Shown piece after piece: positions 23,276 to 31,353 of a stretch of 52,535 bases of DNA (the stretch's first letter is position 1; each line of letters opens with the position of its first letter). The stretch is from a virus. The notes below the pieces were generated by a model. That model was not told the origin of the DNA. It did not search any database and saw nothing but the letters and a program-made list of their open reading frames with translations. The position numbers and the translations under genes are program-made. The DNA is taken from positions 1-52,535 of the IMG/VR virus record IMGVR_UViG_3300020477_000037. One strand, written 5' to 3'.

Positions 23276-25099
23276 TTATCCTCTTGTTAAATTATTTGAA
23301 TAGAACCTTCCAGTACTTCGATCATAGTCGAGGCTACATTTTCCTAATTTACCTATATGTTTACTTCGCATTTTTTGTACATAGATATTGACACGGTTTG
23401 CCAGAACACCATCATCGGTCATGGGTCTTGCACAACAAATAATTGAATCACCTTTATCAGACCAATGATGAGATCCTGCAATGTCAGATCGCTGTGGAAT
23501 CCATTCCCCAACCCTACCCCTGTATTCAGATGGCGGTTTAGTTGGATGAACTACCACCCAAATGTGAAGGTTATGCATACGGGCAAACTTCCTTATTCTT
23601 CCTAGTGCTATAGAGATATATTCTGTCTCTGTTAAGCCATCATAAACATGGGATACTTCATTCCAAGGATCAATTATAATTCCATTGATATCTCCTTTTT
23701 TAAGTTCCATTATTTTCTTAGATATTTCCAGTATCTTATATACCGTTGGAGGAGAGTCATGGAAATCTAAGAAATTAAAATGATCCCTAAACCATTTGAT
23801 CGCCTGAGGTACTTTATGTTTATGGTCTGGATGACTAGCACCATCGGTTATATTCATACCAATCTTTTTTTCTATGAGCTTAGAGAGATGGTCTTCTGGT
23901 TGATTTTCTGCGGAGTATAAAATAAACTTCCAATCATTTTGTTCTGCGAGATTAATAAGCCATTGATCCAGAAGCTCTGATTTCCCCATGTTACCCTGAC
24001 CATGCATCCAAGTGCATTGTCCTGAGAGTACAGTATAGAATTCATCGACATCTTTAAATCCGGTAGATAACCCCTTCGGTCTACCATTCTTTACGATATT
24101 ATAAAATGACTCCTCTAAGACATCCCATCCCACCAACCCTTCTACCGGCAAGTCTTGCCCTGCTTCGATAATAAAACTTCTAAGCTTTTCCTTCCCATGC
24201 TTTAAAAGAAATTCATTAGCATCTTTAATACCGCCATCTTCAGCGGGTTTTAAATCCCAATTTAATATTCTTATTTTATCTTTACCGCATAGTTCTGATA
24301 GGTAGTTAATTAATACTCCTCTTACTTCCTTCCCTTTAGCGTCATTATCTACAGCCAATATGATTTCGTTTACCTCACTTAATGTGCCGGATATTTTATC
24401 TAGGTACTGTAGATTTTTACTAGCCCCATTAGGAAGTGATACGACAGATATTAATCCGCTCTCATAGACGGACAGACAATCGATCTCTCCCTCAACAAAG
24501 ATAACCAACGAGGTTTGTATTGCGTCTTGATTATAAAGATATAACTCAGCACCCTTCTCTAGGGTAAAATTTTTATAAGTCCCATCACCGCTATCAGACC
24601 TGCATTTAATATTTACAACTTTCTTATCTACGATATATGGAAACTGGGCAATTGATTTACCTGCCGGTGTATATTTTGTAGATATCTGGAAGTGTTTAAT
24701 AGTTTCCTCAGATATACCTCTATCAGCCAACCATTTTTTAATTCGGCTATCAACTAATCCTGATACAGGGAAAACCCTTGGTTCATCTAGTATTCTAAAT
24801 TCTTTTAATGTGTCCTGTGGCGTTGTTAATTTTTGTGGTTTAGTCCCGTTGCCATTAAAGTCACTACACCCACCAAACTTTTCACAATGGTGGCAGTAGT
24901 ATGTAACACCTACTTTACCTGTATCTTTGAATACTTTATTAAAATGAATTCTTAAACATGGTCTGTCTTGATGCGTAGAACCTCTAGCCTCACAACATAA
25001 CGGGCATGGTACAGATATCTCTCCATCTCTAACCTTACCCGAATCCACCAGTATACCCTGTAGTGTTAACCAATCTAATTGATCTGTGATAGAACTCAT
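23276..25099 (-). CDS. Bifunctional primase-helicase (T7 gp4 / Twinkle type)
   Basis: A 607-residue protein in three parts. An N-terminal zinc site has C32, C35 and C69, C72 (CPLC, YYCHHC) for primer-site recognition. A TOPRIM core has FVEGE (201-205) and AVDNDAKGKE (249-258). A RecA-like hexameric helicase has Walker A GQGNMGKS (367-374), NGIIIDPWNEV as Walker B, a VVVHPTKP motif and DIAGSHHWSDKGDS near the end. It unwinds DNA and lays primers at the fork. No phage DNA polymerase is visible, so it probably works with the host polymerase. Its start overlaps the end of the replisome-organiser-like gene. Confidence 0.9.
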   Translation of the reverse strand: MSSITDQLDWLTLQGILVDSGKVRDGEISVPCPLCCEARGSTHQDRPCLRIHFNKVFKDTGKVGVTYYCHHCEKFGGCSDFNGNGTKPQKLTTPQDTLKEFRILDEPRVFPVSGLVDSRIKKWLADRGISEETIKHFQISTKYTPAGKSIAQFPYIVDKKVVNIKCRSDSGDGTYKNFTLEKGAELYLYNQDAIQTSLVIFVEGEIDCLSVYESGLISVVSLPNGASKNLQYLDKISGTLSEVNEIILAVDNDAKGKEVRGVLINYLSELCGKDKIRILNWDLKPAEDGGIKDANEFLLKHGKEKLRSFIIEAGQDLPVEGLVGWDVLEESFYNIVKNGRPKGLSTGFKDVDEFYTVLSGQCTWMHGQGNMGKSELLDQWLINLAEQNDWKFILYSAENQPEDHLSKLIEKKIGMNITDGASHPDHKHKVPQAIKWFRDHFNFLDFHDSPPTVYKILEISKKIMELKKGDINGIIIDPWNEVSHVYDGLTETEYISIALGRIRKFARMHNLHIWVVVHPTKPPSEYRGRVGEWIPQRSDIAGSHHWSDKGDSIICCARPMTDDGVLANRVNIYVQKMRSKHIGKLGKCSLDYDRSTGRFYSNNLTRG

Positions 25100-25800
25100 A
25101 TCACCATCCTTTCCTGAACCTTCGTTGATTGTTTAGCTTGATTGAGATACTTATCAAAATGTTTACTGGCATAATACACATCAGGGTCAATATAATTTCT
25201 CATCTTCTCGTTATCTCTCCACTCTTTTGTTTTAAATTCATTAACTGTTTGGAAATCCTCAACCTCATAACCATCCCTTAGTCTTGCGGATATTGTTTTT
25301 AAAATTGGAGCGGTAACCTTCCTTCTTTTTCCGGCACAATTATTAAAGTGATCAATGATTTTTTGTGCCTTGATTTTTAGTTCTGGATTATCCTCTCTAT
25401 CTTTTATAATAGTATTATTATATATATTATATATATCCGTTTTCACTTTCTCCCCATCAAAAGACATAAGCCCCTTGTCTATAAGGACTTGGATTGCTCC
25501 TTCCAACTCATTCATATATTCTGGATTATCTATATGGAGTTCAGTACAAATCCAACTAGGATCGTTAGGTAAGAAGCCGTTATTCTTTATATATAATAAG
25601 ACCATAAAGTGCAGATAAAACTTAATTATATCTGCGAGCTTATTAACTTCATAATTATCTATAAGATCTAAAGGAAACTTAACCCATTGTAATCGTTTGT
25701 TTTTCTTAGGATCTCTAGTAAAATTATAATATTGATCAACCAAAGGGATAATTAAAAGTTTGACATTATCTTTTTTGTGGTGTAAGTTATCATTTCTCAT
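25096..25800 (-). CDS. Replisome organiser / helicase-loader-like protein
   Basis: A 234-residue protein. The N-terminal half looks like a winged helix (LADIIKFYLHFMVLLYIKNN, LEGAIQVLIDKGLMSFDGEK). The C-terminal part matches the pattern of the conserved phage C-terminal domain found on replisome organisers (IIDHFNNCAGKRRKVT, LKTISARLRDGYEVEDFQTV, KTKEWRDNEKMRNYIDPDV). Overlapping the primase-helicase gene, it is well placed to recognise the origin or load the helicase. Confidence 0.65.
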   Translation of the reverse strand: MRNDNLHHKKDNVKLLIIPLVDQYYNFTRDPKKNKRLQWVKFPLDLIDNYEVNKLADIIKFYLHFMVLLYIKNNGFLPNDPSWICTELHIDNPEYMNELEGAIQVLIDKGLMSFDGEKVKTDIYNIYNNTIIKDREDNPELKIKAQKIIDHFNNCAGKRRKVTAPILKTISARLRDGYEVEDFQTVNEFKTKEWRDNEKMRNYIDPDVYYASKHFDKYLNQAKQSTKVQERMVI

Positions 25801-26332
25801 GTTCCTTATCCTCCTTTAAGGGGGGGCTTGACTGATCATCTGCCCCCTCAACCTCCTTCATTTGTCTTTGATGTTGCTCATATAAACGGTATTGTCTAAC
25901 CTTCCAACAAAAAGAATGATAGCTAACCCCGCATTCCTTCGCCATTTTTGTGCCGGTGATTTTAGTTTTACCGTCAGCCCAATCCATCATCTTTTCTTTA
26001 GCCTCATCAGTCCAATAGTATTTCTCTTGTCTTGGTTTTCTTTGAAAGCCAGACGGCCTGACCCCTCTAGGTAAAGTATTTTTAAGGGGCGGTACTTTCT
26101 GGAAGAATTTATTATTCGTAGTATTCTTCGGCTTAACGTCTCCTTTATTGATACTATGCCTAGTGTTTAACACCTTATCTCTTTCTTCTATTAGCTTAGA
26201 GGTAGGTATTACTTTTTTAAGTGTTCCTTCTGGCGTGTAAACCTTTACCTCAAATAAGGCTGTAGTGTTTTCATTCGATATAATCTTGGACTTATATCCA
26301 CCCGCACTCCATTTCCCGCCAGATTTAAGCAT
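25790..26332 (-). CDS. Putative DNA-binding protein with helix-turn-helix, 180 aa
   Basis: The N-terminal region is strand-rich (TTALFEVKVYTPEGTLKKVI), the middle basic and Pro-rich, and residues about 107-150 form a helix-turn-helix-like unit (YYWTDEAKEKMMDWADGKTK, then TGTKMAKECGVSYHSFCWKV). The Arg/Lys-rich linker supports nucleic-acid binding. It overlaps genes on both sides and may be a regulator or replication factor; no family is certain. Confidence 0.5.
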   Translation of the reverse strand: MLKSGGKWSAGGYKSKIISNENTTALFEVKVYTPEGTLKKVIPTSKLIEERDKVLNTRHSINKGDVKPKNTTNNKFFQKVPPLKNTLPRGVRPSGFQRKPRQEKYYWTDEAKEKMMDWADGKTKITGTKMAKECGVSYHSFCWKVRQYRLYEQHQRQMKEVEGADDQSSPPLKEDKEHEK

Positions 26333-26531
26333 GAGTACCCCATTCTTTTTCTGGCATATTTTCTAGCCATTGGTTTAATTCGGATTCTTTAATCCGCAAT
26401 GAACCGCCCACTTGATACACCTTTGGTGTTCCATCTCCACGCTTTAACATTCGATAGAAGGTGCTGTATGGGAAATCTAATCGCTTAGATACCTCGCTTA
26501 TTTTTAAAAACTTATCTTCTTTACTAATCAT
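26325..26531 (-). CDS. Excisionase-family (HTH_17-like) DNA-binding protein
   Basis: Sixty-eight residues from ATG 26531, preceded by GAAAGGGGATCAAG. It is nearly all one MerR/excisionase-like winged helix: LKISEVSKRLDFPYSTFYRM, a turn, YQVGGSLRIKESELNQWLEN. No integrase is visible in the genome, so a regulatory role is more likely than excision. It overlaps both neighbours by a few bases. Confidence 0.65.
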   Translation of the reverse strand: MISKEDKFLKISEVSKRLDFPYSTFYRMLKRGDGTPKVYQVGGSLRIKESELNQWLENMPEKEWGTHA

Positions 26532-27096
26532 CTTGATCCCCTTTCTTAGGAATTTCAATATCGTCTACATCGTCCATAGGTATAAGCTTTACCGATTCGA
26601 TATATTTATTAACACAAACGCTTAACCCATGAAGTAAGACCTCACCTCTATCATCAGATGGTTTGATATTATTTCTTTTATAAAAACTACCCATTATCCA
26701 TGAGATAGCACAATCAACTCCAATACTTTCTTCTCGTTCTAATTGATCCAGTTCTTCGGATGTTATTTCAGAACATCTCTTTTGGTTTTGGTAGACATCA
26801 TGAAGTAAATCTTCAAATGTTCCTAGTGGAGCAAAGGTAATTATATCCATAGCTAAATCACATAACATTTTAGTAAACTCTTCTGATATTCCATCTATAT
26901 TTTTATTTCGCATAAGATTTAATATTCTTCGTTTTCTTATTTCATATGATGGCTTTGTTTCTTCTTGATATTGTTTCACCTTATCTTTTTGCATATCAAT
27001 TCCACTATCAGTTGCCTTGCTATTCATTTCTTCTTCAAGTCTTTTGATAAGATCATCGTTAAGTCTTTTGATACGGTCATTGTTAGGTTCTTTCAT
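26524..27096 (-). CDS. Hypothetical helical protein, 190 aa
   Basis: ATG 27096 follows AAAGGG. A soluble, charged, mostly helical protein (NNDRIKRLNDDLIKRLEEEM; EFTKMLCDLAMDIITFAPLG; EDLLHDVYQNQKRCSEITSE). It overlaps the next gene's start by eight bases. No domain recognised. Its place between two DNA-binding-type genes and a small coiled-coil protein suggests an early regulatory or replication cluster. Confidence 0.5.
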   Translation of the reverse strand: MKEPNNDRIKRLNDDLIKRLEEEMNSKATDSGIDMQKDKVKQYQEETKPSYEIRKRRILNLMRNKNIDGISEEFTKMLCDLAMDIITFAPLGTFEDLLHDVYQNQKRCSEITSEELDQLEREESIGVDCAISWIMGSFYKRNNIKPSDDRGEVLLHGLSVCVNKYIESVKLIPMDDVDDIEIPKKGDQDD

Positions 27097-27388
27097 TATC
27101 GTCCCTTTCATGTTCTAAGTTTTCTTGTTCTATTTTTTTCTCGTCAATCTCTAGAATCTCATCCATAACCCTTCGTAGTGTATTGACATTTTCCATTAGG
27201 GTTTCTATCCCTTCCTTAATTCTTTCACTTGGTTCGCTTGTCGCATCAAAATCTAATGCTTTCTTTACATCAAATTGTACTGATGGATTCCTAATAGAAT
27301 AATCAGAACTACCAATCAGGTTATTATTTTGTAGCTTTGCTATTGTATGAATAAATTCGTTGGTTAGGTTTTGTATTTTTTTACTCAT
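27083..27388 (-). CDS. Hypothetical coiled-coil protein, 101 aa
   Basis: Helical throughout, with a C-terminal heptad region (ERIKEGIETLMENVNTLRRV, then EILEIDEKKIEQENLEHERD) suggesting dimerisation. The stop lies 14 bases inside the following gene, and the start is one base after the DUF1064 stop. No known family. Confidence 0.5.
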   Translation of the reverse strand: MSKKIQNLTNEFIHTIAKLQNNNLIGSSDYSIRNPSVQFDVKKALDFDATSEPSERIKEGIETLMENVNTLRRVMDEILEIDEKKIEQENLEHERDDNERT

Positions 27389-27389
27389 G

Positions 27390-27716
27390 TTATGTTTCCT
27401 CTATTTTAATTGGATATTGAGATTCAACCCATGTCTTTTTTAGTTTATAGGTTTCGGTTCGGTAGCCCTTAACATCCTCGTATGCCAGATCATACGAACC
27501 GTCCTTATTAATCCAGACAATTAGAAAATCAACCCGGTATTTCTTTCCGTCTGCGAGATCAATCGGAACCTGCCGGAGAAAGTACAAGATCTCTCCGGCC
27601 TTTTGTAGTTCTTTTAGTTCCGAATACCTACTAGCCTCTCGCTTGGAATCAAATCTAATCCCATCAACAAGAGTAGGACTTGAATTATATTTTTGTCTTC
27701 TTATATTGATTCTCAT
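27390..27716 (-). CDS. DUF1064-family nuclease-like protein
   Basis: A 108-residue protein with the family pattern: KYNSSPTLVDGIRFDSKREA, SRYSELKELQKAGEILYFLR, QVPIDLADGKKYRVDFLIVW, LAYEDVKGYRTETYKLKK. The E in SKREA, D in VDF and ExxK-like EDVKG fit a small PD-(D/E)XK nuclease; members are often considered Holliday-junction-resolvase-like. It probably resolves recombination or replication junctions. Its ATG overlaps the preceding TGA. Confidence 0.8.
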   Translation of the reverse strand: MRINIRRQKYNSSPTLVDGIRFDSKREASRYSELKELQKAGEILYFLRQVPIDLADGKKYRVDFLIVWINKDGSYDLAYEDVKGYRTETYKLKKTWVESQYPIKIEET

Positions 27717-27982
27717 GTTGTATTTAAAATACCCTTAACTTCTTGTGATGCATTAGCTTTAAATTTTTTCTCCTCTAGGTTATAGTTTTCATTAATAGCC
27801 CAATCTACACCTAAAAATTTAGTCAATGAATCATGTAAAAATTCAGTAAAGTAATGGTTAAACGAATCTTCAATATCCCCTGCTATTTTATCAAATTCTT
27901 CATTACTTATTTTATTTGGGTCAATATCCCAATTTAAAAGGTCATCATCATCAAGCAAAGTTATTTTCCAATGACGTTGCAT
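27713..27982 (-). CDS. Acidic hypothetical protein with the KFKANASQEVK tail, 89 aa
   Basis: AAGGAG precedes the ATG. Acidic and helical in the first 65 residues (LLDDDDLLNWDIDPNKISNE). The last 17 residues (KKFKANASQEVKGILNTT) are nearly identical to the end of the otherwise unrelated protein at 28417-28740, and the DNA is similar too, so a gene-end segment has been copied. Function unknown. Confidence 0.5.
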   Translation of the reverse strand: MQRHWKITLLDDDDLLNWDIDPNKISNEEFDKIAGDIEDSFNHYFTEFLHDSLTKFLGVDWAINENYNLEEKKFKANASQEVKGILNTT

Positions 27983-28025
27983 TTTTAGCTCCTTTTATTT
28001 CCTTTCACAAGATTTTATTGCATGA

Positions 28026-28373
28026 CTAGAATAAAAATTTATAGACATAAATCATGCGGTGTATGTATATACATAGTTCATCTCCTGCCTTTGCATACTT
28101 ATTAAGCCCTCTAATACTTAGGCGTTTATTTCCACGCTTCGTTGTATAAAACCTCATTACAGTTTCTATGTCATTATTCATGTCCCGATCAAGGGGATCG
28201 CTTCGCAATATGCATTTAATTCCAGTTTTGTTTTTGAAATTTATATTATGTTCAAGGGCTATATCTAGTATCGATTTATTACAATCAATGATACTCTTAT
28301 CAAGCATAGTTTGAGTGACCTTGAGTAATCCACTCCTACCTGAATTTTTAGTTGGTTTTAGCAGTCCACCCAT
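28026..28373 (-). CDS. Basic hypothetical protein, 115 aa
   Basis: GGAG precedes the ATG. Basic and mixed; IDCNKSILDIALEHNINFKN is helix-like, and SIRGLNKYAKAGDELCIYIH could be a helix plus strand. It sits between the two genes that share a C-terminal tail but lacks that tail itself. No family recognised. Confidence 0.45.
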   Translation of the reverse strand: MGGLLKPTKNSGRSGLLKVTQTMLDKSIIDCNKSILDIALEHNINFKNKTGIKCILRSDPLDRDMNNDIETVMRFYTTKRGNKRLSIRGLNKYAKAGDELCIYIHRMIYVYKFLF

Positions 28374-28416
28374 AATTAGTCTCCATTTTTTTTAGGTTTA
28401 AACTTAAAGATAATTA

Positions 28417-28740
28417 TTAGGCTGTATTAAAAATATCCTTAACTTCTTGCGAGGCGTTAGCTTTAAATTTTTTCCAATGACCGCCCCATCTATTACCTCT
28501 CTCATCTTTTCTTCCATACTTGTAAAATCGGAGAGCGAGATCTATATCATACTTATATTTGCCGGACTGATTTTTTACTTTACTCTTAATAAAAATAGCG
28601 TCTCTTACATCATCACGTTGCATCTTGCGGATTTTATAATTTCTCAATTGCAGAACGTGAAGATGTTTACTGCCCTGTTTAACTAAGATACCAGAATGCC
28701 ATTGGTTGTACTTTCTTTCATACCACTCTATCAGTTTCAT
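28417..28740 (-). CDS. Basic hypothetical protein with the KFKANASQEVK tail, 107 aa
   Basis: AAAGGAGG is a near-perfect ribosome site. A basic, aromatic-rich body (MKLIEWYERKYNQWHSGILV, LRFYKYGRKDERGNRWGGHW) suggests RNA or DNA binding. The final residues KKFKANASQEVKDIFNTA duplicate the tail of the acidic protein at 27713-27982. No family recognised. Confidence 0.5.
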   Translation of the reverse strand: MKLIEWYERKYNQWHSGILVKQGSKHLHVLQLRNYKIRKMQRDDVRDAIFIKSKVKNQSGKYKYDIDLALRFYKYGRKDERGNRWGGHWKKFKANASQEVKDIFNTA

Positions 28741-28783
28741 ATTACCTCCTTTATTATTTTTGAATTATTATCTTACCATACTT

Positions 28784-28924
28784 TTATTCTGTAGTCAAAT
28801 TTATTTTCGGATCGAACCCAACATCACTTGTATTCCACTCCGCACTACAGGCTATAAAAGAGAGTATAAACAGAATAAGTATAAGTGTACTTAATTCTAT
28901 CCATATATATGGTTTTCTATTCAT
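28784..28924 (-). CDS. Small lipoprotein, 46 aa
   Basis: ATG 28924 overlaps the previous TGA (ATGA). A hydrophobic stretch (STLILILFILSFIAC) ends in a plausible lipobox, followed by 20 polar residues (SAEWNTSDVGFDPKINLTTE). It is too short for any function call. An in-frame ATG at 28960 would extend it into the gene before. Confidence 0.45.
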   Translation of the reverse strand: MNRKPYIWIELSTLILILFILSFIACSAEWNTSDVGFDPKINLTTE

Positions 28925-29157
28925 CCTAGCTTCTTCACATCTTGCTGTTTCATAGTCCATAAATTAAATATCCTCCTAAGAATAAAACTTCTACATAAAG
29001 ATACGAGTGTAAACATCCCGGCTATAATAAAATGTTTTTGATAAGTTACATAAATACCTAATACTGGATATATTAGATACTGTGTCCATATTGCCAGACC
29101 ATATCCAACTGTTATGTTTGCTAGTGATTCTATAAAGCTATGACTAAGTGTTTGCAT
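28921..29157 (-). CDS. Two-to-three-span phage membrane protein, 78 aa
   Basis: The pattern SFIESLANITVGYGLAIWTQ, YPVLGIYVTYQKHFIIAGMF, TLVSLCRSFILRRIFNLW matches a small membrane-protein family common in phages (I recall it as DUF7220-like). Two hydrophobic segments are followed by a basic RRIFNLW end. The inner membrane is the likely location; function unknown. AGGAGG lies 11 bases upstream. Confidence 0.65.
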   Translation of the reverse strand: MQTLSHSFIESLANITVGYGLAIWTQYLIYPVLGIYVTYQKHFIIAGMFTLVSLCRSFILRRIFNLWTMKQQDVKKLG

Positions 29158-29184
29158 TACTTCTTTGTCCTCCTATATTTTAAA

Positions 29185-29622
29185 TTAAACAACCCTATCT
29201 ATAAACTCAGAGGTTTTTCTCATACGCTCTGACAATACTCTTAATAGTGGCAGGAGTATTTCTGGTTTCTCTTTACACATTTCTATATATTGATCATGTG
29301 TTATCTCAGCCAAGATAACCGTAGATCTTGCTATACACGATGCTGATCTACGCAACCCGTCTATCATTGCCAACTCACCAAAGACTTGGTTCTCCTTAAG
29401 AGTAGTAACGTATTTAGGTATGCCATCATCACCGCCTCGCCTGACTTCTACCTCCCCATATAAAATGATATAAGCTTGGTTAGTTGCTTCTCCTTCTTGG
29501 ATAATTACTTCTCCTTCCTCTGCCCTTATAGTTTCGTGTAATCTATTATCAGTCATGACTCTAATGAATAGATCGTTACCGTTTAAATCTTTTGTTGGTT
29601 CTCGCATATTAATACGTTGCAT
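29185..29622 (-). CDS. Stand-alone cyclic-nucleotide-binding-domain protein
   Basis: A 145-residue protein from ATG 29622 (GTGAGGTGATT upstream). Nearly all of it is one CNB beta-barrel: GEVIIQEGEATNQAYIILYG, EVEVRRGG, then the phosphate-binding cassette FGELAMIDGLRRSAS (81-95) with the conserved Gly-Glu and Arg. Helix C follows (HDQYIEMCKEKPEILLPLLR) and the protein ends; there is no Crp-type helix-turn-helix or kinase domain. The Ser after the Arg pair gives no firm cAMP/cGMP prediction. It could sense or soak up a cyclic nucleotide in the infected cell. Confidence 0.8.
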   Translation of the reverse strand: MQRINMREPTKDLNGNDLFIRVMTDNRLHETIRAEEGEVIIQEGEATNQAYIILYGEVEVRRGGDDGIPKYVTTLKENQVFGELAMIDGLRRSASCIARSTVILAEITHDQYIEMCKEKPEILLPLLRVLSERMRKTSEFIDRVV

Positions 29623-29624
29623 AA

Positions 29625-29810
29625 TCACCTCACTTTTTTAACTCTAGTATCACCGTTTATATTAACTGCCCACTTAACTAAGACTGGTGTTTCATCGTAG
29701 CTAATTTGTTCTATCTCATATTTGTATTCTGTTTTTGATTGTGGTCTGCCAATACAACCACATAAGCTAATTCTTTTAAAACATTCTAAACATCTCTTCT
29801 CATCACTCAT
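29625..29810 (-). CDS. Small Cys-rich protein, probable zinc binder, 61 aa
   Basis: AAGGAGG five bases before ATG 29810 fixes the start, excluding an upstream extension. CLECFKRISLCGC gives C-x2-C...C-x-C, a compact metal site, followed by strand-like polar sequence (YKYEIEQISYDETPVLVKWA). It is coupled to the cyclic-nucleotide-binding gene (two bases apart), so it may act with it. Confidence 0.5.
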   Translation of the reverse strand: MSDEKRCLECFKRISLCGCIGRPQSKTEYKYEIEQISYDETPVLVKWAVNINGDTRVKKVR

Positions 29811-29820
29811 TGGAACCTCC

Positions 29821-30054
29821 TTATATAGTTTTAGACTCATTATATTTTTCCCACCATATTGTTAACGATATATGCATTCCATTATCACTTTCCCCTCTAA
29901 ATTTATACGACCAATTTTTACCTAGTTTTCTGATTAAAAATTTTTCAAACTCATGAAGGAATACATCACTCAACACCTCATGATCAGCAATCTCTTCCTC
30001 TTCCTTTGAATTCTTAAAGCTTGATACTCGTTCTATTAATAATCTTGTTCTCAT
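29821..30054 (-). CDS. Hypothetical protein, 77 aa
   Basis: GGAGG precedes the ATG, which overlaps the HNH gene stop (ATGA). The N-terminal half is charged and helical (EEEEIADHEVLSDVFLHEFE); the C-terminal half has strands (WSYKFRGESDNGMHISLTIW). Its FLHEFEKFL...LGKNW segment resembles FLHDSLTKFLGVDW in the protein at 27713-27982, hinting at distant paralogy. Confidence 0.45.
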   Translation of the reverse strand: MRTRLLIERVSSFKNSKEEEEIADHEVLSDVFLHEFEKFLIRKLGKNWSYKFRGESDNGMHISLTIWWEKYNESKTI

Positions 30055-30386
30055 GTTACCTCCATTTTGTTTTTAGTGATAGCACCTCTACGCCCACCAT
30101 GAACCATCCTTAAACGTCCATCTTTAGAAACGTTCCTCACTCCAAAGGTTGGTGTTTGTGAGTGGCAGTTAGGACAAAGTAGTCTTACGTTGTCCAATGT
30201 GTTTCGCTTGTTATCCCCATCAATATGATCGAGGTGTAGCGTTAGTTTATTCCCTAGCCATGTTGAAATATTACAGGTGTTACATTTATCTATATTCAAT
30301 TGGTTTTTAAGGTATCTAATCATGACCTTTTTACTCGCCTTACCATTCTTAACTACTTGTTCTCTTTTCGAGTTCCACCCGCTCAT
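30051..30386 (-). CDS. HNH endonuclease (free-standing)
   Basis: A 111-residue protein with two CxxC knuckles (CNTC, CPNC) flanking the HNH core HLDHIDGDNKRNTLDNVRLL. Such small phage HNH proteins are nicking or homing enzymes, or assist packaging; here, far from the terminase and inside the early block, a mobile selfish role is likeliest. AAAGGAGG upstream. Confidence 0.8.
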   Translation of the reverse strand: MSGWNSKREQVVKNGKASKKVMIRYLKNQLNIDKCNTCNISTWLGNKLTLHLDHIDGDNKRNTLDNVRLLCPNCHSQTPTFGVRNVSKDGRLRMVHGGRRGAITKNKMEVT

Positions 30387-30457
30387 GCTACCTCCTTTAA
30401 TCCTTTTTATTTTAAAATATATTAAAACAATTACAGGGATTAATTACTCTATTATGA

Positions 30458-30477
30458 GGGGAAAGTTTCCCTTCCCC
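30458..30477 (-). terminator. Hairpin after the DUF932 gene
   Basis: GGGGAA (30458-30463) pairs with TTCCCC (30472-30477), just after the DUF932 stop and before the HNH gene. No long T-run follows on the minus strand, so it is a weak terminator, an attenuator or an mRNA stabiliser. Confidence 0.35.
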
Positions 30478-30491
30478 CCATCCTAGAATAA

Positions 30492-31331
30492 TTAAGCAGT
30501 CACCTCGATCTCGATTTGTTCAGGTTGAAAGCGAGGATTATAGAGGTTGTCAAAATTCTCTACCTTGTTATATTTTTCCATGAAATTAATGATATTCATT
30601 CCCGCAGTCATAGTTTTGTCTGGGGAATATTTCTTCCAAACCTCGTTAAATGAATTATATAAAGAATATGCTGTACGTCCCTCAAATTCCTTATATTTCG
30701 GGGATAACCAATGCTCTGCCACGCTGTTACAATGTGATTTGCCGGTCAATATAGGAACCTCTCCTTCTTGGAAGGATGAATCCATTGCAGACAATTGGAT
30801 TAATGCTAATCCCTGAGCATTTGAAATAGGCATTTCCCTTAGTTTCGTTTCAAATTTTTGAAATTGGCTGATCGATTCAAGCCAATGTGATACTCCGCCC
30901 ATCATCCAAGCATCGATTCCCATCTTACCGATCTGAGAAGTTTGTTTTGCTCCCCATGTGAAATCAGCGTTATACATTCCATTAGTGCAAACAAAAAGAG
31001 ATTTTCCCATAAAGATTTGTTTGCGGAATTTTCTCATGTTACTAGCCCGCATAATTAGTGAGTACTGCCCGTCTTTGGCTTCCCAATGCGGTGTTGACTC
31101 GTTGAAAAGATACTCGCAATACATTGATCCAGAATCGGGTGAAAGGAAATAATTTTTATTATTAACGTGTTCCATTAACCCCTTGCCGATTAACGCTGAT
31201 TCTAACCCTTCCACTTGGTCTGCGAATGCTGTAGGACAATGTCTAGATGAAGCATCCTCAGGGACTACCAAACTACAATTTTTAACTTGACTCTCATTTA
31301 CTTTGTTGAATCCGCCGGCACATAAGCCCAT
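30492..31331 (-). CDS. DUF932-family protein
   Basis: A 279-residue protein with the pattern of the phage/plasmid DUF932 family (Tyr/Phe/Trp-rich, FVCTNGMYNADFTWGAKQTS, NAQGLALIQLSAMD, then EHWLSPKYKEFEGRTAYSLY and NSFNEVWKK near the end). The biochemical role is unresolved; members are common early phage and plasmid genes. It has its own promoter and a palindromic operator just upstream (31354-31417), and AAGGAGG before the ATG, so it should be strongly expressed and regulated. Confidence 0.75.
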   Translation of the reverse strand: MGLCAGGFNKVNESQVKNCSLVVPEDASSRHCPTAFADQVEGLESALIGKGLMEHVNNKNYFLSPDSGSMYCEYLFNESTPHWEAKDGQYSLIMRASNMRKFRKQIFMGKSLFVCTNGMYNADFTWGAKQTSQIGKMGIDAWMMGGVSHWLESISQFQKFETKLREMPISNAQGLALIQLSAMDSSFQEGEVPILTGKSHCNSVAEHWLSPKYKEFEGRTAYSLYNSFNEVWKKYSPDKTMTAGMNIINFMEKYNKVENFDNLYNPRFQPEQIEIEVTA

Positions 31332-31353
31332 GATATCCTCCTTGCTTAGTTTC

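Noticed and set aside
26325-26531. Evidence of a temperate lifestyle from the excisionase-like gene
   Set aside because: No integrase, attachment site or lysogeny repressor module was found; such small winged-helix proteins also act as regulators in virulent phages.
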